Below are positions 44,701-57,255 of a stretch of DNA of 64,000 nucleotides, piece after piece. Within the stretch, counting starts at the first letter, position 1. Every line of letters begins with the position of its first letter. A model generated the notes under the pieces. That model had not been told where the DNA came from. It worked only from the letters and a program-made list of their open reading frames with translations, and made no database searches. The position numbers and the translations under genes were made by a program. Source of the DNA: Hydractinia symbiolongicarpus (taxonomy: Eukaryota; Cnidaria; Hydrozoa; Anthoathecata; Hydractiniidae); contig NC_079877.1 of assembly GCF_029227915.1 (NCBI RefSeq), positions 25,011,851 to 25,075,850 on the forward strand, given 5' to 3'.

Positions 44701-46096
44701 AGATTATTAGTTCTGTGTAGCGTTGTGAGTCGTTTGAATAACTTGACTGGTTGCTCCCTTTCTCTTCATCGTGCTGAACGCGCTTGTTACCATGGACACA
44801 TAAAAGAGAAATATATCTTAGTGAAATAAAAATAAAAAACGACTGTCTTTGATGCCGTCCCAACAAACCGAGGTCTCACAAATTTAAAAACTCCCTTTTT
44901 AAACGCGTTTTCACGGCGCAGATGCGAAGCTTCCTTGCGCGGAAACGGAAAGAAACTTAATTTCTTTCTTTTCTGCGCAACGAAGGAAATTTTGCATCAG
45001 TTTTTAACCAATCATAATATACCATTTCCGAATTTCATATCTTTCAAACTTTTGATTTTTTATCTTCGCTTTTTTAAATCGGTATGGCTAAATTAGCATC
45101 TATGTAAATTCTTAACTTATTTGAGCTTCAAAAAAGTCTTGTTCTGGTCACTTTCTTTGTCACGGTCAACTTTTTTTTAACTTTATACGTGTTAACCTTT
45201 TAGTGAGGATTTCAAATATCCCCTCTATTTGCCGGTTTACCAGAAGATCTTCATTACATGGGGGAAATAAATTCGGATAGTGTCTATTGGCACCAACCTA
45301 ATCACAAAAAAAAATGCAAAAAAATAAAATATGTTTTAATATAGCTCCTGTAAAATTTGTGAGCGAAAAAATCAGTTCAAAATATTTTCTATTCTCCAAT
45401 ATCTATTCAGTGTAAAATGTTTAACCGCCAAAGCTTGTAACTCCCTCCCTCTCCCACCTACATTTTTTAAATTGCGAGCTATCCCTAACAATCTATACCC
45501 CGGTTACTGTAAGTTAAGTTTCGTCTTTTATACAATTAAGTACCTTCAGCTTTTGTCAACCTGTTGTCAGTCTTTGTCAAAAAAAATTCTAAGACACCTC
45601 TAAGGTTTATAAGTCGAGGTCCTGGTCTTTCGTTTTAATTTAATAGCTGTGAATTTATCTAAAACGAGCTACCACAATTGGTTGTCTTTGTGTCATGTGG
45701 TTTAACCGTTCTGAAATGGTTTATATGTTGGCAATGTGTCTGAAAAAATGTTTTTCGTGAATTGACGAGGAGTAAGAAATTTGTTTAAATTATAGAAAAA
45801 CTTGTCGTTGCGCATAGATATATATATTGTGCTTGAAATCTGATTGAGCTGAAAAGAGATGGATGATTGTGGTTATAAATATTTTAAGTAAACAATTAAT
45901 TTGATCGAATCAAAACCCTTCATCGCGGTTAAAATTTAATCTGAATTTAAATTGAGAATTTAACAGAAACTTTTTTATACGGATTTATCACCTACCAAGA
46001 CGTATTAAAACATTTTGGGAAAAAATCGAAAGGGTTATTTTCAAGGTGTTTTGGTTAAACGAGAACAGTTTTTTTAGATGTTTAAGTATCCCAATT
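41789..46096. other. 4.3 kb without a recognised gene
   Basis: AT-rich. It contains a CAACCTCGTC word near 42330, an imperfect inverted repeat at 44919-45000, and nothing I can call coding. The right end should hold the promoter and 5' UTR of the DEG/ENaC gene if its first exon is at 46097. Confidence 0.45.
44919..45000. repeat. Imperfect inverted repeat of about 80 bases
   Basis: CAGATGCGAAGCTTCCTT-GCGC-GAAA on the left pairs with TTTCTGCGCAACGAAGGAAATTTTGCATC on the right around a short AATTTC-type centre. This is either a MITE or a structured RNA hairpin. Confidence 0.5.
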
Positions 46097-46175
46097 ATGA
46101 AAAGAATTCATACGGACACGAATGGAAACGCGGAAGAGAAATTTAAAATTATTAATGCTGATGGACATTATACAG
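46097..46175 (+). CDS. Candidate first coding exon of the DEG/ENaC gene
   Basis: ATG opens 26 codons rich in charged residues (Met-Lys-Arg-Ile-His-Thr...Gly-His-Tyr-Thr) and ends at a GTAGGA donor in phase 1. The channel exon at 53355 needs exactly phase 1, and the joined reading frame gives 489 residues with no break. The link is inferred from phase and order only. Confidence 0.45.
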
Positions 46176-46461
46176 GTAGGATTGCAGCCGTTGTTTTCTT
46201 TGATATCTTTCAATTATGAACTATTTTAGAAGTTTTAAAAATTAAAATAGTTCTACCTACGTTTTCTTTAAGCAACAAGCAAGTACTTATACTTTACAGT
46301 TTGTTGGAGAAGGGAGGTCGGGATCTCTCTATTAAAAGCGGATTTGTTTTTTTAAGAGTAAATAGCAACTTTTAGAGATTATTGAAGGTATGGGGAGCAG
46401 TGGGAGGGTTTGATTTATAAAGTTTTTATATGAGGAAGTATTCAAGAGGAGTTTAAAAACA

Positions 46462-46732
46462 GTTCGAGTTACTGGGAGCTCGAGTCACTGGGAATTCGAG
46501 TTACTGGGAGTTCGAGTTATGGGAATTCGAGTTACTAGGAGTTCGAGTTACTGGGAGTTCGAGTTACTGGGAGTTTGAGTCACTGGGAATTCGAGTCACT
46601 GGGAATTCGAGTTACTGGGAGTTCGAGTTACTGGGAGTTCGAGTTACTGGGAGTTTGAGTTACTGGGAGTTTGAGTTACTGAGAGTACGAGTTACTGGGA
46701 GTTCGAGTTACTGGAAGTTTGAGTTACAGGGA
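46462..46732 (+). repeat. Minisatellite, 17 copies of a 16-bp unit
   Basis: Unit GTTCGAGTTACTGGGA with variant copies (T/C, A/G and one short copy). The regular 16-base spacing is unmistakable. Confidence 0.95.
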
Positions 46733-49700
46733 GTTCTAAATATAAAGATTTTTAGAATCAAAAATTATCGGTGGAACTTCTATCAAAATTGATTTGAATA
46801 ATCCTAAATCTTATCAAGCTTTTTTAGGGACGTATTTTTGGAGAGCTTTCTTTAGTGAAATCTGAAGCGTAGCAACTAATCAAAAAAAAATCTTGATTTG
46901 TTTCGACAGCTTCAAATGGCTTTTTCTGATGATAAACCATGATGAAGCAGGACCCGCCCCTACTTGTTAGATTTGATTGTTAACATTTTTTATTAAAACA
47001 TCATACCAGAAAACGAGATATTTTCATTCACATTTTTGTTAAAATTAATAATAATTAACGTAGCTACACAACGCCTCATATAATTTTCGTGTCCGATAAC
47101 AAAGCTTTAAGAATTGTTATATCCGCCCTGCTGCGATGTACTAAACAAGGCAGATCTTCAGGACCAAAACTTTTAGAATATTTGTATAGGAAAAGCGAAT
47201 TTGCGAAGATCGCCTTGCATTTACTTTTTAAGATATCTAGATTCAACACATGATGTCGCTTTTCAATCACAAGTGACACCAAAATCATTCATAAATACTT
47301 TAAATCAGTTTTGCCTCTCCGTGTTTTATCATGATATCTTCATTGAGTGAGTTCGTAGGATCGTACAGCAGAAAAACCAGAAAAAAGTGTTCACCTAGCG
47401 CCTATTGTATGCTTGATGCCGCGACTAAATCTTGTCCTGTTTTTTGATGGTTTGGTCACTGCGATTCAGGAATTTGCATGTCAAGTTTCAGCCTACTTCA
47501 TTCACCCCTAGGCATACGTTTAAAGTTAGGGAAACACCGACGTTTGCATTCCCCCATCCTGAACTTTCCAAAATATTTTAAGTTGACAACTGACAACTGC
47601 AATCCTAGAAAGAAATAATGGGATGAAGGCAGTTTTTTCGTCATTTTTCAAATATGGACAAAGCTTCAAATGGTGAACGCTCCGCACCCGGCAAGTTTCG
47701 AAGTCGCTGCATTTGAACACACATAGGATAGGGAGACAACGTCTAAAGTGTGCTAGTTGCATTCTCTAACACGCCTGTGCTACTACATAATGAACTCAAT
47801 TTGTGGAAAATTGCTTTGCTGACGTCAGCAACAGTTAGAACATTTCAGGAGTTTGGACTCAACCAAATAGTCAACGATACTAAGTCCTACGTCCAGCCTG
47901 AACCTTCTAAACACTCTCAAAGTAGACATAATTCAAGCATGAATCTTATATAAAAATAGCTTATGCAATTACTTTTGGTGCCAAACTTAGGAATTAGCTG
48001 TCTTTTCTTAACATATTTTGATTAGAGTTGCAGTTTTCATCTCACTTGTAATGATCCCAAGTGTGATCAAAACAGATGGTTTTTCTAGTTTTTATTAGAA
48101 TCATTTGTTACGTATTTAATGCATCTTCAATTAATTTCAGTGTGGTGGTTCGGTCTAGAAGGGTGGCCAGACAGAAGTGGAAATTTAGCTCAGACTGTTT
48201 TGCACGTTAGATAGAATTTCTATAAAGTGGACATTAACATCAATATCTTTTTAACAACCATTAGTGTTTTACTTACATCACTAAAAATAGAAATGTATGT
48301 ACTCTTGCCTGCTTATGCTGGCAGTGGCCTCGTACATGGCACGGGGTTAGTTAGCCAATCACGGTACACTAAAACTCGTTTTACTAGATTAAAACTAGTA
48401 ACTCCTAAGATGCTTCATGAAAGATGGTCATATTTTTTGTCTTCTCTAAACAAGTTACTTCATAATAATTAATTTCCACAAAGGAATTTTTGTAGTTTTG
48501 TTTGTTTATTTTTTTGTTTTGGAAAATCAGAAAAGTCTTGTTTTAGGCACTCCAAACCGCGAAATCTAATTTTGCGATTTTAAATAATTTTCAAAAACAT
48601 TTTTGCATTTTGAACAAATCCTTTTCCATGAGTTTTTTCACAAACGCAAAAATTAACTCCAACTTTCTTTCTTTGCTCCCTAAGTACAAAACCACCAATT
48701 TCCTCTATTTTCTCTATTTTCTAAGTCTTCATAAGATCAGATTGCTATAGAAATAAACTGTATGCTATTTGACATAGGTGTCATATCCTTCTTCTCTTCA
48801 GCAGCAACATGTGACAACGATAGTATAAGTGATGAATTATATGAATGGATAGAAATAGTGCATGTGTGACTAAGATCAGCCTTTTAACATGCACACGAGA
48901 CATTCTGTAGGTATTTATGACAATAGTTCGATATAATATCAACTCATAGCTATAAACGCATTTCTTGGGATTCTATTGATAACAGTATTGATGCAAATTG
49001 ACGAGGTGATCCTGAGAATTGTGAAACAACAATATCGTAAAATGCCTTAGCCTCTTTGAAATAAACATAAAATGAGATTGCTCAGCATTTTTTCATGAAC
49101 TTTTCACTTTTTAACCTGGTGTAAAATCTCGTTCCCAGAGCATTTTGCCTTTTTGATAAAGTTGATGCAGACACTCGTAATAACGGCTTGGGTCACAAGA
49201 CCTTGGGACGAGTTTGCCTGGCGAATACTGCTTCCTTTTTTAATTTAACGCAAGTGAACGGAAGTGTGCACTAGTAGCATGGATCGGAGCGGGTCAGGAT
49301 TTAGGGAGATAAAATCAGATTTTTTTAATTAATAAAGGCTAAACTAAGAGAGAGTGTGATGCCTTGCGTAAAATTTATCAATAATCGATTTAGAAGAAAT
49401 TTCTTTTCCTTTGAATGTTTTATTATTGTCGCTTTTTTATTGTCGAAAAAACTGGTGAAAGAATTCTAATAAGAATGTTTAAACATTCAATGGAATACGT
49501 CCCTCTCTTGTATGAATACCCTTATTATAATTAAGATGCTGAGAATTCACGAAATATGTGTGACGGTCAAAAAATTAAAGAAAATGGTGTCTATGATGGG
49601 CTTACGACTAATTGGTATTTTTTTATAATAAAATCTTCATTTATTGTCTGTCGCACATACCGATTACAAGTTCACGAAAATTTGGGCAAAAAACAGTAAA

Positions 49701-50780
49701 TGTGGTATATTCGAATGATTTCTGCGTATTTTTCAATGGCTGCTACAGGCTAGTCTTAAATTATGGTTTTGACCGTGTTGCGCTTTTTTGTAAATCGGAC
49801 AATTTATTCCATAATTAAAAAAGAACTGTTTATATGCTTAATTAAAATTGCTAGACGATAATCTACTCTGGTCTGGTCATGTAATTCAAGAATGTTATCA
49901 ATTAAATAGCACTCCTCATCTATTGATAAGATTAAATGTAAAACCTAGCATTAGGCTCCGATGTGATTTTCATTATTGCTAAAAAGAAAACTTGTAACCC
50001 GTTATGTCAGCCTTCTATCGCCATTATGTTGTATTGGATTACTTCAGTTATCTAAATTATCCTTATTTCCTAAGAATAACAACAATTATAATAACAACAA
50101 GATTTATAGTGGCAATAAAATTTTACTCACTTGCGAAAAAAATTAACTCGTTTTTTAATAAAATATAAAGTTTTCAGGACATTTTTAAGGAGATAAATTT
50201 TCGCGAGAATTAAATTTCGCGATTTCGATTGAATTCTCTAACATATATAGATCGTGATTGAACAAACATTTAATTTTCGTTACAAAAACAGTTTTTCAAC
50301 TTTTTTTTCCATAAATATAGTACAATTTAAATATACATCGAGTTACAACAATGAACGCTTCTTTTATGAGAATATATGAAATCCACCAAGCTTATACTTA
50401 TCTTTCTTTCTCTATTGGTTAAACGGAGCTTTTGTTTTTAACCTGAAATCTCAGCCTGAGATTCTTATAAAACACATTCTTATAAAAAAGGGTGTATTAA
50501 GTTTAATTTTCTGCTTGCTCGCTAAATTTAATTGTCGCAAAATTTACCTATTTTCCCCTTTCGCAAATTTTAATTCTGGTGAGGTCTCAGTAAAGACGCG
50601 TTTGGGCTTTTTGCAAAGAATAACTATATTTAAAAATCAAACAAAATTCGTCATCAACGCGATGTCAATTAGCTCATAATTAAGATGATTGTCATACCTG
50701 TTTAACGAATATTAATTTTCTAATCATGGCACGACCAAACAATTAAAAGATAATTATTTTATAATGGCCTGTCATCATTT

Positions 50781-50840
50781 GAAATTACGTGAAATTACGT
50801 GAAATTACGTGAAATTACGTGAAATTACGTGAAATTACGT
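50781..50840 (+). repeat. Six perfect copies of GAAATTACGT
   Basis: Six identical 10-bp units follow directly after each other, with no substitutions. This suggests a young and probably variable repeat. Confidence 0.97.
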
Positions 50841-51628
50841 GTTGCCAATCTTAAAATATGTGTTTTAAGAGGCGGAGTCTAATTTTAAAAAGTAAAAATG
50901 ATAAAAATTAAAGAACATCGACTCATACACTATTTTCATGTCTACGTTCATATATTTATCTTTAAGATTATATATTATTTATTATCAGCATTTTTCTAAT
51001 GTCCATTATCCAGACCTGCTTTAACTTTTCATCTGATGTAAAACATAACACGCTTTAGGTTAAAAAAGTTAAGCTAAAAGCTGACATTGGGTTAGAATGA
51101 AGTTTTTTTAGTTCACAAAACCATGTTTGAAAGAAATTACTACAATAGCCAATGTGTAATGGAAATAACTGTATTTTCTAATTTACTATGACCAAATTAT
51201 ACTTATTTGAACACTAAAGTGGACGCTGTTGAGACTTTGACAATTTTTTTTGTAAAATTGCACCTAAGATTAACAAATTCTGAGAAGCAAGTTGCCAGTA
51301 GTTGCCAGGCAACAACTATCAGACACTTAATTATGGGAACGTCAATCACTAATTTCCTGATTCGTGATTGAGCATGATTAGCCTCTTTGATGCAAACAGA
51401 AATCATGCATATGCTCCGTGAATAAGCTGTGAGCATCGTTTTTACTCGAAACTAACCTTCTAAAGTAGGTGGGTAATGTTGCAATGCAGGAATGGTCCAT
51501 TTTAGACTAAACATTGTTGCTTTATGCCCAATTTTATACTTTATTTTTATCTTTTTTAAAGCAATTTTATAATTCTATGAAAAAATTTCAGCCATACTGG
51601 AGAGTTAAAATTTTACATTCTAATCCCC

Positions 51629-51675
51629 AGAGTTCTTTGAGATAAAACCTCGAAGGTTTATCTCAAAGAGCTCTG
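51629..51675. repeat. Near-perfect 22-bp palindrome with 2-base centre
   Basis: CAGAGTTCTTTGAGATAAAA pairs with TTTATCTCAAAGAGCTCTG across CCTCGAAGG; only one mismatch and one extra base interrupt the stem. Confidence 0.8.
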
Positions 51676-52580
51676 CGGTCGAGAAAAAATTTTTTTTGAA
51701 CATTTCTGTGCAGTAAGCACTAACCATGTGAGATTTCTTTAGTCAGCTTTTAAGAAAAAGGTTGCCTTATCGTCCATACAACTAAGAGCTTGTGACTATG
51801 CTTATGTAACCATACTTCCACCATGTAAACCCTCTTTAACATAAGGGCCGGTTTTTATGTTATTAGAACTCTGATTGTGTTAGAAATGTTAGCTTGGTTG
51901 CATGAAATCGTTAAAGTGTAGAAGTAGTTGGAATTATCTAGCGTAGATCTACTTTAAATTTTTTTAAGAAGTGTCGGCTTTTAAACAGTTTTAAGTTTTA
52001 AAGAAAACGGTTAGAATATATATTTAGGAAGTTTATAAACAACTGAAAAAATGTGGTTTTCATAGCAAAAATTTCTCGAAATGTATCGAAGGTCGCGGAA
52101 ATAAGTATTGGCAACCATATACATTCCTGTTAAACCAGGGCGGGCACATGCGTGTTATTCTTTGTATCTAATTATTTAAGTTTTTTTCCCAATTCTCAAA
52201 GACGATAAAATATCAGACAAAGAAACGATCTTTTATATTATTTTGTATCTCATAAATTATCTATTCATGCTTAAACTATTTTATTTGTTTGTGTCGACAA
52301 ATGGATAGAAGAAAAAAACATTGATTGTAAAATTACCTGACATGGAAAGAGGATTCGTGTGCGTGCATTTAAAGGGGCTACAACATTTAAAGGGGCTACG
52401 AACGAGAGCTAAAGAAAGGTATTAAAACCAGTTGTCAATGAAGTTGACTTTGACACAAGAAGAAGTATAGGTTTGCTCAATGTTTTTCAAAAAGGAGAAG
52501 GTTATGTGTTTTTCGTGCAGCTTTTTGGGTAATCTAAATTTAGATGTTAGAGCATAATGGTTTATCAATTACGTTACACG

Positions 52581-52676
52581 CAACCTCGTCCCCAGATTCT
52601 TGTGGTCCTTTGAGCCGTTATTACGGGGGTGGCAACAATTTCATCAACAAGGCAAAATGCACTGGCAACGAGGTTG
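52581..52676. mobile_element. Tiny MITE with CAACCTCGT ends and 8-9 bp target duplication
   Basis: Begins CAACCTCGTCCCCAG and ends AACGAGGTTG, with CGTTACACG repeated directly on both sides (52572-52580 and 52677-52685). Length 96 bp, no coding capacity. The 8-9 bp duplication points to a hAT-type transposase acting in trans. Confidence 0.75.
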
Positions 52677-53354
52677 CGTTACACGTTGTTTAAAGAAAAC
52701 CAAACGCGGGAACTTTTACCTGCTGCGTTTCTACCATTATCGAACATGTTCTTGTCATCTTTTTAACTACGATTGCAGGACGCAAAATAAAAAGCGAAGG
52801 CACTCAAAGACTAACTTACCGTACTAGACATGCAACTCCATCACACTAACATATCAGGTTTTTAATAGGAATCCTGTGTATTTTCTTGTGATAAATTTAG
52901 AATTTAGGACTCTTGGCAAGTTGTACAAAAAATCATAGTGAAGCTTTCTTTATAAGGAAAAATTTGTTTGTTACTAAAATATTAGTAAATGTTACTATCT
53001 TTCACACTCTTTTGGAGGCTCCTTTTTGTCTTTTCTTATATAGAGAATAATTCCTCTTCGATTTTAGGCCATGATTTCGTAATATTATCTAATTAGATTC
53101 ATACACTCTATCTTAGAGACTTTTTATTAAAACTTTCATTATATTGGCTTTCTTGTTTGCATTTTCAAAAGGAGAGCTACATAATTACTTTTTTCACAAT
53201 GAAGAAAATTAACTTTCTTTTTACTTTTTTCTGATTATTTCTGATGTTTTCGATAAGCCCATTCAATTATTTGTAAAAATTTAATAAACCTTACTGATTT
53301 TATCGCATGTAATCCGCCTATAAAATTTGTTTGCTAGGTGCCATTTTCTTTTAG

Positions 53355-54745
53355 ATGTAGACAAATCTATTAGCGAGGAGGAAGAGGAAAAAGTCTTGCT
53401 AGAAGAAATGAAGCAAGACGAAAAAACAAAACAGAAAATTCATGAATACATAGAGGGCTTTACTGTTCATGGCTTGGCGAAGATTTTTACAGGAAATCGA
53501 GTTGAATCGATTTTTTGGGCAGTTATTGTTGCTTGTGGCTTGATTCTGACTATAAGCGTTACACAAGGTTTATTTCGAAAGTATTTACGCTATGAAATAT
53601 ATACAGAGGTAAAATCGCAAGTTACCGGACAGAATACATTTCCCACGTTGACGATATGCGAGGATAAATTTTTCAAACAAACTTATTTTTCATTCTGTGG
53701 GGAGTCTCTTTTCAGCAACAGTTCTAATCCAGATTGTAAAAATATAAACGATTACAAAGTACCATCGGCTTTGAAATCTGTACCTGGATCGTACTGGACA
53801 AATGGATTTTTCAACGTAACCGCTTGTGATAGCTGGGACGGCAAGAACTGCATATCCAATGCTTATTTTAAATCTGTTGTGCATCATAATAATTCGTGTA
53901 TACAATTCAACTGGGACGGCACAGCACATGATCTTTATAGCCATTTTGTACTTCGTTTTGAATACATCCCTCCGGCACATCTGGCACAAGATACCCCAAG
54001 TATTGTCGTTATTCCGCATGACTCGCGTCTTAATGAAATTGACTTGACAAGCACAATTGCGATTGAGCCGCATAAAAAGTATTACGTCGTCATGGATAAA
54101 ACCCAACACAAGCGTCTGCCGTCGCCGTATTCGTCGAACTGTACAAACGACAAAGTCGGCGATATTTTTCCTGGTAAATACGGTCGACGTCAGTGTATAG
54201 AATCAAATGTTTACGAACGTGTGTACAAAAAATGCGGCGCTGTGGTTGACTACATTCAGCAGTTTTTTTCGCCCGAGTTTATCGAGAAATACAAACGAAA
54301 CTACACGATCGATAAGTTACGAGAATGTATTATTAAATTTCGTGTCATTGACATGTCGACGCAAAAATACGATTGTCCATTTCCTTGCGATGAGTTGGAA
54401 TTCGGAATGGTGACAAGTTTTACGAATCTGGCGAAAACGTCGAATAAGTTTGTTTACACCATGGATTTAAACTATCGTATCGTTGATATGTATCGTATTT
54501 ACGAAGAGAAAGCTTTGTATAATTGGGACCAAATGGCTGCAGAGATTGGTGGATTCATCGGACTTGTGATAGGTGCTTCGATTATCTCTTTTGTTGAAAT
54601 ACTTGTATGTTTAGCTATCCATACATATTCAAAATGGCGGCGTAGCAATCGTAATAAAAACAAAAATTCTAGTTTTTGCTTGCAATGCAAAATGAAATTG
54701 ACGAAGGACAAAAACACGACGAATGGAGAGGATGTTTTTCTATGA
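53355..54745 (+). CDS. DEG/ENaC (HyNaC/ASIC-like) sodium channel subunit, main exon
   Basis: This exon encodes a two-membrane-span cation channel subunit of the degenerin/epithelial Na+ channel family; in Hydra such subunits form peptide-gated HyNaC channels. With the proposed first exon the protein is 489 residues. The gating motif His-Gly is at 65-66, TM1 about 78-99 (Ile-Phe-Trp-Ala-Val-Ile-Val), the post-TM1 motif Phe-Pro-Thr-Leu-Thr-Ile-Cys is at 122-128, a cysteine-rich extracellular loop spans about 100-418, and TM2 about 420-449 has the selectivity filter Gly-Ala-Ser at 433-435. A short basic tail follows. The acceptor CATTTTCTTTTAG at 53354 is strong. If the upstream exon is wrong, the first in-frame ATG is at 53408, giving 446 residues with all key motifs. 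The frame is intact, so it is probably functional. TGA stop at 54743. Confidence 0.95.
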
Positions 54746-55139
54746 TAATGAGAATTCCTTTTTGTATGACCATAGCAAGCATTGCAATGCAATTTTACTG
54801 AGCATTGCTAATTGCTCTTTTTGTTAACGCTTTTTTATAATAATAATTTTCTCTGAATCAATGAGTTTGTGATTTTAATTTACGAAACTAAAACTGTCAA
54901 CAATTCAGGATTCCTTTAGCCAACGGAAATTAAAAAAAGTCCTTATTTTAAAAAGATGTTCAGAGCATAGCTAAAATTCAGATTATAAAACTTCAAGGGG
55001 TGGTGGGAGGAGATGATAACATTCTATTTACATGGGTCTTCCCTATTGATGCTGATGTGATAGGCAATATGTCACCTATATATACCTACATATACACCAT
55101 CCGCATAAACTATCAGCGTACATCACTAACTTATTACCG

Positions 55140-55211
55140 CACGTGGTCTAGTGGGTTCGTCTGCGGCTCCCAGTTCTGGGGACCGCGGATCGTATTCCGC
55201 TCACTGCCAGG
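55140..55211 (+). repeat. tRNA-like sequence, probable SINE
   Basis: CGTGGTCTAGTGGGTTCG resembles a tRNA A box with D arm, and GATCGTATTCCGC resembles a decayed B box. It is too damaged for a functional tRNA. Confidence 0.4.
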
Positions 55212-57179
55212 CAGTATATTAGTGGTGCACAAAGTAGCTTCTCTTCAAATATGTATGAGAATATGTTTTGTTTTTGTTTTGTTTTTTTGCTGTTTTTTTG
55301 TCGATTGTGAGTCTAACGGACTTCTCTTACGTTGTACTTACCAAATATCAAACAAACCTACGCTGGAGATAACAGATATCAGCCAATTTAATACCGACCA
55401 TTTGAGCCCTTGATACGCGGAAAATATTTTAGATATTATCTTAATGAAATAAATTTTCGCAAGCAGTTTTCTTTGCTAGAATTTAATTTTGCGATATATT
55501 TTCGCAAATGTCCAATTACTAGGATTTGAAGAAGCCCATTGATGAGAAGACGACTGGTGTAGATCCTTGTTAAATAAGGATCAAATATTTAAAAGAAAGT
55601 ACACTGATGCTACTTTGGAACTGACTTGTATTAGAAGGATTATCCGCTGGACTAGTTGCTACATGTATTCTAGGGTGTTTCTCTTCCCAAATGTCTAAGA
55701 TAAAACGGAAAGATGTCTGATCGAAGAAAACCGACTTCGAATCACAGAAAGATGACGTCCAATGGAGATATACAAAGTCAATCCACAATCAATCCACAAC
55801 TAACGTTGTCACAAAGAGAAAAAGAGCCTTGGGGACGAGGTTGCATGCAGCGTTCAACATCATATGTCATTTTTACTGATTAGTGTATTTTCCTACAAAT
55901 GTAGCAATCATCTTTACCTTTTTTTTACTGGAATCAATGTTTATTCATTTTGCAAACAATACGCTCATATCTTGCAAATTATTTATGTCGTGAAGATATA
56001 TAACATGGCGCGGGCGGGGTCAAATATTGATGAATACTTTTTATACCCAAATTTTGCAAAAAACAAGGTCTTCAGAAGATATTTTCGCTAGAATTTAGGT
56101 TCATTAATAACAGAATTAACAAAAATTTGCGAGAACATATTCCGGAAATGGTGATAGTGGCAATTAAAGCATTTCGCAAAAGGCCCAAAAATTCGCGAAA
56201 TCTCAAAATTTAATTCTCGCAAAAATTTATTCAATTAAGCACACCCCATATGAAAAATCTGATACATGTGTTTTTTATAAGAACCTAATTTATAAAAACA
56301 TTGAGGTCGCGATTTTGCTATAAAGTAAGAACTACAATTTCTGACGAATTTTTTTTGCAAAAGGCCGTTTTTGGTTATTTCTCGAAATACCTAAACAGCA
56401 TCACTTGGCCAGCACTCTAAAGCTGCAAAGGTTGTACTTCAGCAAACGTGTCTACAACCCCTGGGATCGAGGTTGCAAATGTGTACACCAATGCCCTAGG
56501 TGTACTTTCCACGTATTCTCCTAGTTTCCACAAAGTCCGCGTTATGGAAACAATCCGTCCCACTACCCGAACAGTTCTAAAAAGCCGTAAAATCTGGGCG
56601 TGCTGAGGTCATCAAAAATTAGTACACTTTAAGATTTTGGATGTAACCAAGTAACCTGAATTCGAAGCCCTAGTTTTTGTAGAAACATACTTAAACTTAA
56701 CTCTTTCATAGATCACTGTTAACAAAAATATGAGACTAGAAACTTTTTAGTAGCTAATAAATTTAAATTATTAGAAGGGAGGGGCATTATAAAATGCTAT
56801 GGGGGTAAACAATTTCAAAAAACAAACAAAATGACTCCCCCTCTACAATTAAGCAAAAAAGAGTAAATAAATTAGCGTAAAGCCACTATAAAAAGTCTTC
56901 ATCATTTTTTTTTATCATACCTAAACAAATATGTGAAGAGGAACTTTATCAGCTTTTCTTCAAAAAAATTTGTTTTCAATACTTTTAGAATATTTCGGAT
57001 TTCAAATTTTAAATTATCACAGTTTTGTATTTGTATTCTTGAGAATATTCTTGCGCTAGTTGTTGGGACTGCGTTTCTTTGCGTTTTAAAATTGATTTTT
57101 GATATGTGCGTCGAGCTTATGTTTATGGTTATGCTTGCGTCGAAGTAGTTGTTCACACAGTTTTTTTCTTGCGTTTGTA

Positions 57180-57255
57180 CAACCTCGTCCCCAGGGCATC
57201 TTGTATCGCCGTCCCAGGGTCAGAAAAGATACAAGATGCCCTGGGGACGAGGTTG
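57180..57255. mobile_element. 76-bp hairpin MITE with perfect 28-bp arms and 8-bp target duplication
   Basis: 57180-57207 (starting CAACCTCGTCCCCAGGGC) and 57228-57255 are exact reverse complements around a 20-base loop. GCGTTTGT occurs directly on both sides (57171-57178 and 57256-57263). Same family as the element at 52581; the perfect arms mark a recent insertion. Confidence 0.85.

Larger units (their letters stand above)
46176..53354. other. Proposed 7.2 kb first intron of the DEG/ENaC gene
   Basis: Contains a 16-bp minisatellite, a 10-bp tandem repeat, a near-perfect palindrome (51629-51675), a complete CAACCTCGT MITE (52581-52676), a degenerate copy of it (about 49128-49220), and TTCGC-rich repeat patches (50186-50232, 50510-50580). 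No other convincing exon was seen. Confidence 0.45.

Noticed and set aside
46462-50840. Tandem repeats considered as CRISPR-like arrays
   Set aside because: Units are contiguous without unique spacers, and the genome is eukaryotic.
53327-53354. In-frame extension of the DEG/ENaC frame upstream to a TTG codon
   Set aside because: It has no ATG and crosses a strong pyrimidine-rich acceptor ending at 53354; it is intron sequence.
53690-54109. 139-codon open frame antisense to the channel gene
   Set aside because: Shadow of the real coding strand; no domain or signal.
55000-55413. 137-codon plus-strand frame
   Set aside because: Runs through the tRNA-like SINE and low-complexity phenylalanine-rich sequence; not a gene.
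55570-55788. 72-codon minus-strand frame near the CAACCTCGT half-end
   Set aside because: Could not be matched to any transposase or gene; left unannotated.
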